Of a stretch of DNA of 64,000 bases, positions 1-6,812 are shown one piece after another. The position numbers and the translations under genes are program-made. The stretch's first letter is position 1; the number at the start of each line of letters is the position of its first letter. The DNA lies in assembly GCA_963799245.1 (NCBI GenBank), contig CAWCWN010000003.1, forward strand, positions 1,922,001 to 1,986,000, read 5' to 3'. The notes under the pieces are model-generated. The model did not search any database. It was not told the origin of the DNA and was given only the letters and a program-made list of their open reading frames with translations. This DNA is from CAWCWN01 sp963799245. Lineage in GTDB: Bacteria > Chloroflexota > Ktedonobacteria > Ktedonobacterales > Ktedonobacteraceae.

Positions 1-1
1 C

Positions 2-337
2 AGAGTGCCCATGCTATTTGCGCTTGGTTTCATCGCCATGTTCTTGATCGGTGGCCTCAATGGCGCGGCCCTGGCCGTGGTGCCTTTTGACTACCAGGTG
101 ACTGACAGCTACTTCGTAGTTGCTCACCTGCACTATGTCCTCTTCGGTGGTTCCGTCTTTGGTATCTTCGCCGGTATCTTCTACTGGTTCCCCAAGATGA
201 CGGGCAGCTTGCTGGGCGAGCGTCTGGGACAGGTGCAGTTCTGGTTGATGCTGATCGGCGTGAATCTGACCTTCTTCCCCATGCACCTGCTGGGCCTGCT
301 CGGTATGCCACGCCGTATCTACACCTATCCCGGCTAA
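2..337 (+). CDS. ctaD: Cytochrome c oxidase subunit I, C-terminal part (5' end lies outside the window)
   Basis: This is the last 110 or so codons of the heme-copper oxidase catalytic subunit of the inner-membrane aa3-type terminal oxidase. The motif VVAHLHYVLFGGSVFG holds the histidine pair of transmembrane helix X that ligates the hemes (HLHY). It is followed by NLTFFPMHLLGLLGMPRR, the usual start of the final helices. The reading frame is open at the left window edge, so the true start is upstream. The frame ends at a TAA right after RRIYTYPG, where family members continue for about 90 residues. The missing tail is present downstream but in shifted frames. The neighbours are a small subunit IV-like gene and ctaE, a normal cta operon order. 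The family assignment is certain; whether this copy is functional is not. Confidence 0.93.
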   Translation, partial: RVPMLFALGFIAMFLIGGLNGAALAVVPFDYQVTDSYFVVAHLHYVLFGGSVFGIFAGIFYWFPKMTGSLLGERLGQVQFWLMLIGVNLTFFPMHLLGLLGMPRRIYTYPG

Positions 338-609
338 CCTTGGTTGGAACGGATAACCTGCTGGCTTCCATCGGCGCCTTTATCGCTTGCCCTGTCGGTC
401 ATGGTCTTTATCTAGAATCTCATCGTCAGCCTGGGCAATGGTCAAGAAGGCCGGCGATGATCCATGGGATGCCTTCACCCTGGAATGGGATACCGACATC
501 GCCACCGAAGCACTACAATTTCCTCGACGATACCGACCGTACGTAGCCGCCGCCCATTCTATGACAAGAAAAATCCTGACATAGCTGACTGGAAAACGGT
601 AACTCACTA
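338..609 (+). pseudogene. ctaD: Frameshift-scrambled 3' tail of ctaD
   Basis: Translation in three frames recovers the expected C-terminal tail of subunit I in order. NLLASIGAFI lies near 355-384. LALSVMVFI then NLIVSL lies near 388-435, separated by a TAG where Trp is expected. KKAGDDPWDAFTLEWDTD lies near 443-500, KHYNFLDDT near 509-535, and SRRPFYDKKNPDIADW near 545-592, ending at TAG 609. At least five frame changes and one nonsense codon occur in under 300 bases, while the upstream part is intact. The changes are not in homopolymers, so simple base-calling error explains them poorly, but local misassembly cannot be excluded. Confidence 0.75.
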
Positions 610-676
610 GTGAGCAGCCCGGGGAAGCATCAAGACAGTACCCTGATCGCCTTCAGATGGAGAAAAGAGAACAGAG

Positions 677-895
677 GTGTCCGAGGAACAAAAGCAGAAA
701 CCAGATAAAAAGCGGCCGGGCAGAGCGGCGCAGCAGGAGATTTCGCTAAGAGCCTACAAGAGCTACTGGCCGCTGGCCCTGGCTATCGCCCTGTTTGTCA
801 TTCTGCTGGGCATTATCACGCATCCGATCGTACTGGGTGTCGGGATTGTCATAGCTGTTGTAGCCATTATTGGTTGGGGGCTTGAACGTCGCTAG
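677..895 (+). CDS. Small membrane protein, probable cytochrome c oxidase subunit IV-like
   Basis: A 72-residue protein starting at GTG. The first 24 residues are charged (SEEQKQKPDKKRPGR). Two hydrophobic helices follow at about residues 31-47 and 50-67, ending in GLERR. The size, the two-helix topology and the position between subunit I and subunit III genes match the small accessory subunit IV (CtaF-like) of bacterial aa3 oxidases, which stabilises the complex in the membrane. There is no diagnostic motif, so the assignment rests on context and topology. Confidence 0.6.
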   Translation: MSEEQKQKPDKKRPGRAAQQEISLRAYKSYWPLALAIALFVILLGIITHPIVLGVGIVIAVVAIIGWGLERR

Positions 896-963
896 GTAAT
901 CTACGTAGCACGCACTATGCATCTTTGCATGCGGCGCGCTCTAGCTATAGGGAGAACGTCCAT

Positions 964-1590
964 ATGAGCACTGTACAGGGTGAGCCAATCACCGCTGGCG
1001 CGGAGCATCAAGTCGGGGGCCGAAGCGTGGGCTGGTGGGGCATGATCTTTTTCATCTCTTCGGAAGCCTTGATCTTTGCTAACTTGATCGCATCCTTTCT
1101 TTACCTTGAAATTAGAAATTTGCCCACAAATGGCTGGCGACTTCCCAACGGGGACCGCCTGGATTACATCTTTCCTTTAATTAACACCGCTATTCTGCTG
1201 GCGAGTAGTATTCCTGCGCGTATCGCGGGGAGGGGTGCCGCCAGCGGTAATCGCGGCCAGATGCTGGGCGGACTGCTTGGCGCGATCGTGCTTGGCTCCA
1301 TCTTCCTGGGCGGCCAGATATTCGAATATACCAATCTCATCGCCGCGAATTTTACGCCTCAATATAAGGTCTTTGGCTCGGCTTTCTTTACCCTGACAGG
1401 CTTCCACGGCCTGCACGTTTCCGTGGGCATCCTGTTCTTGCTGATCGTCTTCATCCGCGCGCTGCGCGGCGACTTCAGCCCCAAGCACCATTTTGCGGTT
1501 GAAGCGGCTGAGATGTACTGGCACTTTGTCGACCTGGTGTGGGTTGTCGTGGTCAGTACCGTCTACCTCCTGCCTCTCCTTTTAAGTTGA
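964..1590 (+). CDS. ctaE: Cytochrome c oxidase subunit III
   Basis: A 208-residue integral membrane protein of the heme-copper oxidase subunit III family. It has about five transmembrane helices and the family signatures WWGMIFFISSEALIFANL near the N-terminus, LTGFHGLHVSVGILFLL in the middle, and AAEMYWHFVDLVWVVV at the C-terminus. The start chosen is ATG 964, which has a GGGAGAA ribosome-binding site just upstream and gives the normal family length. An upstream in-frame ATG at 925 would add 13 unrelated residues. It follows ctaD and the small subunit and is closed by a strong hairpin about 30 bases downstream, so it is the last gene of the oxidase operon. Confidence 0.93.
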   Translation: MSTVQGEPITAGAEHQVGGRSVGWWGMIFFISSEALIFANLIASFLYLEIRNLPTNGWRLPNGDRLDYIFPLINTAILLASSIPARIAGRGAASGNRGQMLGGLLGAIVLGSIFLGGQIFEYTNLIAANFTPQYKVFGSAFFTLTGFHGLHVSVGILFLLIVFIRALRGDFSPKHHFAVEAAEMYWHFVDLVWVVVVSTVYLLPLLLS

Positions 1591-1617
1591 TACTTCTGCG
1601 TCGCTTCCGTCTTTCTG

Positions 1618-1660
1618 GCGCCATGCAGCGCCGCCCCCTGGGGGCGGCGCTGCATGGCGC
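1618..1660 (+). terminator. Terminator-like hairpin after ctaE
   Basis: A near-perfect palindrome: 21-base arms at 1618-1638 and 1640-1660 around one base. It is very GC-rich at the apex (GCCGCCCCC/GGGGGCGGC). There is no immediate T-run, but the sequence becomes AT-rich from 1672. Its position directly behind ctaE fits the end of the oxidase operon. Confidence 0.6.
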
Positions 1661-1824
1661 TAACAGCAAAGATATTTTCTCTAGCCATTTTTTCGCTGTA
1701 ATACCTCACAAACATGTCTCAAAAAATATGGTAGAATAACTGAGAGTCTATCTATGCGTAGTTTGTTCGTTTCGGATGCTGTCAGGACTTAGGGCCGGCC
1801 CACGAAATAGAAAGGACAGACCAC

Positions 1825-2241
1825 ATGAAGGACGCAATGGGCAGACGCGATCCTGCAATTGTAGTTGGTCAGGCAAATAATTACCGTAAAGCGAAGAAAC
1901 GCACAAATGAGCATTGTTCAATTTGTAGCAGCAGCATCTGGTTCGATGCCGTCCACCTGATGGAGCCGGAAGATGCGCCTGAGCCCCGCCATAGCTGGGT
2001 GTTGTGCCGCGAATGCTACCAGGCCCTTGTTATAGAAATGCGTCGATCACCCGTCCGTAGCCCTCTGCGCCTGCGTATCGCTATGGGTATCGTTGCCGCA
2101 GACCGCTGGCCGCAATCCTCCTCCTCCACCTGCAGCTTGCTGGGCGATCGCAGAAAGGTGGCTTTCATAGTCTGGGCCTTCTTTATTGCCATGCTTGTGC
2201 ACCTTGCTCTGATTGTAGCGATCGCAATGATAGCACACTAG
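1825..2241 (+). CDS. Hypothetical zinc-ribbon protein with C-terminal membrane helix
   Basis: A 138-residue protein that I do not recognise as a named family. Residues 29-66 contain two cysteine pairs, CSIC and CREC, spaced like a zinc ribbon. Residues 113-136 form one hydrophobic helix (VAFIVWAFFIAMLVHLALIV), so the protein is probably anchored with the zinc-binding part in the cytoplasm. The start ATG has AAAGGA upstream. It lies just ahead of the kinase gene in the same direction, about 30 bases apart, and could be co-transcribed or have its own role. Function is unknown. Confidence 0.65.
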   Translation: MKDAMGRRDPAIVVGQANNYRKAKKRTNEHCSICSSSIWFDAVHLMEPEDAPEPRHSWVLCRECYQALVIEMRRSPVRSPLRLRIAMGIVAADRWPQSSSSTCSLLGDRRKVAFIVWAFFIAMLVHLALIVAIAMIAH

Positions 2242-2271
2242 AAAGTTATACCTTGACCTGTTTGCTAGAAT

Positions 2272-4272
2272 ATGAATGAGCCAGACAAACTCAAGCAAGC
2301 AGGAAAGGTTATCCTTCATATGGATTTCGCCACCGGCAAGGGGGCAGATACGAGCGGGAATGGCTGGTGGGCCGTTGAGAGCGCGTTATCTCCATCGAAT
2401 TTCTCACAACAAGCAAGCAGTAGTATTTCGCCAGGGATTATTCAAGAATATAGCGTTCTTGCGGGGATTGCTGCGAATATGCGCAGTGGTTTTCTGCTCT
2501 TGAACGCCAAAGAGCGCGTCACATATTTCAATGCCAGTGCGCTGCGCCTGCTCGGTATGCAGAAGCGCGAGCTTATAGAACAGCCCGTCTTTGATGTGCG
2601 TAAACAATTGCTCTCGCTGGCGGCCGAACCCCGCAAGGTGGGGGCCGAGCTTGAGCACGCCTGGCACTCTCCCGAACAGGAGACTGCAACTGACATCGCC
2701 CTGGTCGATGCAGCGGTACACTGGCTGCGGGTGCGCTTTTTCCCTATGAGGGATACGCTGGGACAACTGCTTGGCCGCGGCGTGCTGTTGGATGATATTA
2801 CCCTGGAGCATGCCTCCAGCGAGGCGCGCGGCGAGACGCTGGCCGTCGCGGCCCATGAACTGAAGACCCCGCTGGCAGTTATCAAGGGCTGCGCTACGAC
2901 ACTTCTGGGCAATTCCATGCGCTGGGATCCGGGCCTGCAGCGTGAGATGCTGCAGATGATCGACGCGCACGCGGATCGCCTGTACGACATACTCAACACC
3001 CTGCTGGATGTCTGGCGCCTCGCTGCGGGTACGCAGACCCTGCATCTTACTCAAGTGCGTATTCCCGCGCTTTTACGCCAGCTACTGGAGCGCTGGCGGA
3101 CCAGCGCTCCACGCCATACTTTTGTGCTCAATGTGCCGCCCTCGCTGCCGCTGGTTGTTTGTGACGCGCTGCGCATCGAACAGGCTCTGCAGGCGCTTCT
3201 CAACAATGCCGTAATCTATGCGCCGGCCGGAGGCGTCATAACCATCGACCTGGAGAGCAATGACCTCGAGATACGCATCGGCGTGAGCGATGCAGGCAGA
3301 GGGCTCGCTCCCGAGCACCTGGAGCGTATTTTCGATCGCTTCTACCGTGTTCAGGAGGGGGAAGAGAGCGCCCCGGGCAGTGGCCTGGGACTCGCGATCG
3401 CGCGCGCTACCTTCGCTGCCCACGGTGGAAAAATCTGGGCCGAATCGCCCGGGGCGGGCCTGGGTTCGACCTTCTATTGTATCCTCCCTTATTCGCCAGG
3501 AACGTCCCCCGCGCCTCAACCCCAGGCTGGTCAGCTTGCTCTCTCTTGCATGCGCGCAAGCGCTCCCCTCAAGCAGGACGAGCGCCTCTTTGTTCTGGTA
3601 GCAGAGGGTGATGCTCGTTTGAACCGTTACCTGCGCGCCAACCTGGAAGAGTACGCTTATCGCGTGCAGGTCGTCAGCTCCGGGGTGCAGTTCCTGCGCC
3701 AGCTGGACCTGGAAGAACCCGACATCATCATGCTCTCCACACACCTGCCCGATACCAGCGGCCTTGAACTCTTGCAGCGCGTGCGCGAATTCCTGTCAAC
3801 CCCGGTCATTATGCTCTATACCACCTGTGACGAAGAAGAGCGCGTGCGCCTGTTTGACCTGGGGGCCGATGATCTTGTTGCCAAGCCTTTCGGCATGAAG
3901 GAACTGCTGGCACGGGTGCGCGCCCTGTTGCGCCGGCGGCCCGCGCCGAGCGAACAGCCCTCCAACCTGGCCGTCTTCACGAGCGGCGACCTGACGATTA
4001 ACTATGCCCAGCACCTTGTGCTCTACCAGGATCGACCTGTGCAGCTTAGCCGCACCGAGTATAAGTTGCTCAGCACCCTGGCGCGCAATGCCGGCATGGT
4101 GCTGACACATGAGGTCCTCCTGGAAAGAATCTGGGGACCAGAGTATAATCGCGAAGTTGATTTTATCTGGGTCTATATCAGTCGTCTGCGGCGCAAAATC
4201 GAACCCGATCCGCGCCACCCCCGCTACGTCCTTACCGTGCCGGATGTAGGCTATAAGCTGGTTAAATTGTAA
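2272..4272 (+). CDS. PAS-histidine kinase fused to a degenerate receiver and an OmpR-type DNA-binding domain
   Basis: A 666-residue single-chain signalling protein with no transmembrane helices. Residues about 62-175 form a PAS-like sensor. The HisKA H-box AAHELKTPLAV carries the phospho-accepting His195. An HATPase domain follows (N-box LLNNAV near 310, G-box GSGLGLAIARA near 367). Residues about 442-560 form a receiver, and 565-666 a winged-helix domain (LSRTEYKLLSTLARN ... YISRLRRKIE). The receiver lacks the phosphoacceptor: the usual Asp is Ser489 in IIMLSTHLPD, although the Lys of LVAKPF is kept. A kinase that directly carries its output domain is uncommon. ATG 2272 follows a TGCTAGAAT extended -10-like sequence so closely that ATG 2320 (AGGAAAGG upstream) is a serious alternative start. 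Confidence 0.88.
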   Translation: MNEPDKLKQAGKVILHMDFATGKGADTSGNGWWAVESALSPSNFSQQASSSISPGIIQEYSVLAGIAANMRSGFLLLNAKERVTYFNASALRLLGMQKRELIEQPVFDVRKQLLSLAAEPRKVGAELEHAWHSPEQETATDIALVDAAVHWLRVRFFPMRDTLGQLLGRGVLLDDITLEHASSEARGETLAVAAHELKTPLAVIKGCATTLLGNSMRWDPGLQREMLQMIDAHADRLYDILNTLLDVWRLAAGTQTLHLTQVRIPALLRQLLERWRTSAPRHTFVLNVPPSLPLVVCDALRIEQALQALLNNAVIYAPAGGVITIDLESNDLEIRIGVSDAGRGLAPEHLERIFDRFYRVQEGEESAPGSGLGLAIARATFAAHGGKIWAESPGAGLGSTFYCILPYSPGTSPAPQPQAGQLALSCMRASAPLKQDERLFVLVAEGDARLNRYLRANLEEYAYRVQVVSSGVQFLRQLDLEEPDIIMLSTHLPDTSGLELLQRVREFLSTPVIMLYTTCDEEERVRLFDLGADDLVAKPFGMKELLARVRALLRRRPAPSEQPSNLAVFTSGDLTINYAQHLVLYQDRPVQLSRTEYKLLSTLARNAGMVLTHEVLLERIWGPEYNREVDFIWVYISRLRRKIEPDPRHPRYVLTVPDVGYKLVKL

Positions 4273-4426
4273 GCCGGCGCGCGCACTCAGCTGGAGGGGA
4301 TGCGCGTGAATTCATTCAGGCCTTTGTAAGGTCTGTCACTTTTTCCTTAAAGCGAACGCAATGTGTGGTGAGTAAGCTTAAGGAAATAGAAGCTATAACT
4401 CTAGCACGCGTAGCGAAGGAGTATTC

Positions 4427-5059
4427 ATGTCGCACGGGACCAGGGCCACCGTTCTCCTTATTGAGCCTGATGCATCGCTTCGTAGATTGATTGCTCTCGG
4501 GTTACAGTCGCGGGACATACACGTCATCGAAGCAAGTTCTGCGGCTCGCCTGCCGCAGAACGAAGTGCCCGATCTGCTTATCCTTGACACGGATGGACGT
4601 CCGAGCAGCGACCCCGCCCTCCTCCCAGGTCTACACGCAGATGCCCGGCTCTCAACCCTCCCCGTTGTCCTGCTGGCCTGGGAATGTCCCGTGCCGGCTG
4701 GCGCGGCGTGCGAGCAGGAGAGTACGGAGCTAAACGATGTGACATACCTGGCCAAGCCGTTTGATGCGCGTGCGCTGCACGCGACGATTGAGCTATTACT
4801 TGTAACGCGTGCGCTTGAGGAGACGGAGCAGGCCCAGGCAGTGCTGCTGCCGGCTCAAAACGCCGCGTCGACTCCCAGCATCTTGCCTTTTGTGACCGCG
4901 GCCGGACTTCTCCTCGCCTCTATTGGCCTGCTGGGCCTGTTCGCCTTTACCGCGCTCGGGCTGGGCATTGTTGTCGTTGCCCTTCTCTGGTGGACTACCG
5001 GCACAAAGCCAGAACATAAGCGCACATTGCCCATCCCTATGGGCATAGGGAACGGCTAA
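4427..5059 (+). CDS. Membrane-anchored response-regulator receiver protein
   Basis: A 210-residue protein. Residues 8-125 are a CheY-like receiver with the N-terminal acidic residues in VLLIEPDAS, the phosphoacceptor Asp54 in PDLLILDTDG and the conserved Lys in TYLAKPFDAR. Residues about 145-190 form two closely spaced transmembrane helices. A short basic tail follows instead of a DNA-binding domain. It starts at ATG 4427 with GAAGGAG upstream, about 155 bases after the kinase fusion gene. It could supply the phosphorylatable receiver that the neighbouring fusion lacks, but this is inference. A receiver tethered to the membrane by a C-terminal hairpin is unusual. Confidence 0.8.
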   Translation: MSHGTRATVLLIEPDASLRRLIALGLQSRDIHVIEASSAARLPQNEVPDLLILDTDGRPSSDPALLPGLHADARLSTLPVVLLAWECPVPAGAACEQESTELNDVTYLAKPFDARALHATIELLLVTRALEETEQAQAVLLPAQNAASTPSILPFVTAAGLLLASIGLLGLFAFTALGLGIVVVALLWWTTGTKPEHKRTLPIPMGIGNG

Positions 5060-5223
5060 TAGCAAGGCACTATAAACTCCCTCCTTATTCCGCGGGCCCC
5101 TCCAGGCTTTCATTCAGGTTACTGTAAGGTCGGCTCTTGCGACTGCAAGTCAGCTATCAGGCTAAAGTCCCATAATCAATCTGGCGTCTTTTATCATGTT
5201 GTATAATAGCGTTGATTGAGCTT

Positions 5224-5853
5224 ATGGAAACGAAAGACATAGCATTTGACGACAATATAGCCGCCGAGAAGGTACTTCCAGCATCCGGGCGTAAACGCTC
5301 TCGCAAGCGCAGTATCATTATATTTACGCTTGTAAGCCTGCTCAACGTCGGCCTGCTGGCTCTGCTCTGGACGCAGCTGCTGACGCCGGCTCAAAACAGC
5401 AGCTCAGGCGATGGGACTGCTGCTGGCCCATTGCAGGGACGGCCTGCGCCTGACTTTAAGCTGGCGGCGCTCGCCAGTACGCAGCACTCAGCGATCGAAC
5501 TGGCGAGCTTTAAAGGCAAGCCGGTCGTGCTTAATTTCTGGGCGTCTTCCTGCGCTCCCTGCCAGGAGGAGACGCCGATGCTGCAGAACGCGTGGAAGAG
5601 CATACAAACGAAAGCTGTGATTTTTCTGGGCGTCGATTTTCAGGACCCTCAGAGCGATGGCCTGAGCTTTATGCAGAAGTATGGCGTGACGTATCCTAAT
5701 GTGCTCGACTCCGGTGGCACGGTCGCTATACACTACGGCGTTACCTACACTCCGACGACATTTTTCATTAATCGTCAGGGGGTGGTAGTGCGCAGCATAC
5801 CTCGTGAGATCACCGCGCAAGAGTTGCAGAGCAATGTGCAACGCATTTTGTAA
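5224..5853 (+). CDS. resA: Membrane-anchored thiol-disulfide oxidoreductase (ResA/CcmG type)
   Basis: A 209-residue thioredoxin-fold protein. A charged N-terminus and one transmembrane helix (residues about 34-53) place the catalytic domain outside the membrane. The active site is FWASSCAPCQEETPM with Cys110 and Cys113, and the cis-proline region is TYTPTTFFINRQG. In cytochrome c maturation this family keeps apocytochrome haem-binding cysteines reduced. It opens the ccm gene cluster, which supports a CcmG/ResA role. ATG 5224 is chosen; an in-frame TTG at 5212 lies only a few bases after a TATAAT at 5202-5207 and would be close to the transcription start. Confidence 0.88.
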   Translation: METKDIAFDDNIAAEKVLPASGRKRSRKRSIIIFTLVSLLNVGLLALLWTQLLTPAQNSSSGDGTAAGPLQGRPAPDFKLAALASTQHSAIELASFKGKPVVLNFWASSCAPCQEETPMLQNAWKSIQTKAVIFLGVDFQDPQSDGLSFMQKYGVTYPNVLDSGGTVAIHYGVTYTPTTFFINRQGVVVRSIPREITAQELQSNVQRIL

Positions 5854-5874
5854 AAGGCGAAGATCGCGAGAGTT

Positions 5875-6333
5875 ATGTTAGAGATTCGCTTGATTGTGCG
5901 CGCGGCTCATGTCATCGCCGGAGCGGCCTGGGTAGGGGGCAGTATCATGTACCTGGCGGTCGTTGTACCGGCTCTGCGCATCGCTGGTCCCGCCCCTGCG
6001 GTAGCGGCACAGATTGCTGCCCTCTTCAGGCGTATGGTCAATATCTGTGTCTGGATCCTGCTCTTGAGCGGAGCCTATCTGACATTTGATCGCCTGACGC
6101 AGACGACACTTGGCTGGCCCTACCTGGTTGTGCTTGGTGTCAAAATCGCTGTCGCCCTGGCGATGTTTGCCTTAGCCATATATCTTGGCCAGAGTAAGGT
6201 ACGGCGGCTGGCAAAGCGTTCGACACGGCTTGCAAAGGCCGCGCCGCAGTTGATGCTAGCCCTCGGTATTATCGTGTTTATCCTGGGTGCGCTCCTCAAT
6301 AGCTTGTTTGAGGCCGCGCTTGCGCCCCATTAA
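5875..6333 (+). CDS. CopD-like membrane protein
   Basis: A 152-residue protein with four predicted transmembrane helices. The N-terminus, IRLIVRAAHVIAGAAWVGGS, resembles the first helix of the CopD/copper-transport membrane family, including the helix histidine in AAHV. It lies 21 bases after the thioredoxin-like gene and its stop overlaps the ATG-like start region of ccmE (TAATG). The operon position suggests a role in delivering metal or haem during cytochrome or oxidase assembly. Specific function cannot be read from the sequence. Confidence 0.68.
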   Translation: MLEIRLIVRAAHVIAGAAWVGGSIMYLAVVVPALRIAGPAPAVAAQIAALFRRMVNICVWILLLSGAYLTFDRLTQTTLGWPYLVVLGVKIAVALAMFALAIYLGQSKVRRLAKRSTRLAKAAPQLMLALGIIVFILGALLNSLFEAALAPH

Positions 6334-6350
6334 TGATTGGAGGTTGTATT

Positions 6351-6800
6351 GTGCAGCCTGCTTTGACAGCTTCAACTGAAGAGAACAGGCCTTTGCGACG
6401 TCGTAAACGTTTGCCGCTGGCTTTCCTGATCGGCGGCGGCGCTATTGCGGCGGCGGTAATCTACCTGATCTACGCGAATACCCAGGCGAATGCCCAGTAC
6501 TATATGACCATTAACGAGTTGAAAGGCTGCTCAACCTGCACCATCCAGGCGGTACGTGTAGAGGGGCTGGTGCAGGCCGGCTCAATTGTTCGCGATGACC
6601 AGAAGCAGCTGGTCAATTTTGTCATTACCGAGGGCGTGCAAACGCTGCCTGTCACCTACACAGGTGTTGTGCCAGATATTTTCCGCAACGGCGCCCAGGT
6701 CGTCGTGGAGGGCCACTATAGCGGCCAGGGAGCCTTCCAGGCCCAGACGCTGCTCACCAAGTGCCCGTCCAAATTTACGTCCACGACCCCTACATCGTGA
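6351..6800 (+). CDS. ccmE: Cytochrome c maturation haem chaperone CcmE, cysteine variant
   Basis: A 149-residue protein with one N-terminal membrane anchor (residues about 20-40) and an OB-fold domain typical of CcmE (VRVEGLVQAGSIVRD, then VTYTGVVPDIFRNGAQVVVEG). CcmE covalently binds haem and passes it to apocytochrome c. Classical CcmE uses a histidine in HxxxY; here the equivalent position is Cys138 in CPSKF, with Phe142 in place of tyrosine. CxxxY-type CcmE proteins are known in archaea and Desulfovibrio, so this is an unusual CxxxF form. GTG 6351 is chosen as start because GGAGGT lies 6 bases upstream; the ATG at 6333 precedes that site. A CSTC pair sits just after the membrane anchor. 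Confidence 0.9.
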   Translation: MQPALTASTEENRPLRRRKRLPLAFLIGGGAIAAAVIYLIYANTQANAQYYMTINELKGCSTCTIQAVRVEGLVQAGSIVRDDQKQLVNFVITEGVQTLPVTYTGVVPDIFRNGAQVVVEGHYSGQGAFQAQTLLTKCPSKFTSTTPTS

Positions 6801-6812
6801 AAAGGAACTGCC

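Noticed and set aside
3082..3744. Minus-strand open frame inside the histidine kinase fusion gene
   Set aside because: Shadow of a GC-rich coding region; the plus strand carries recognisable kinase and receiver motifs throughout.
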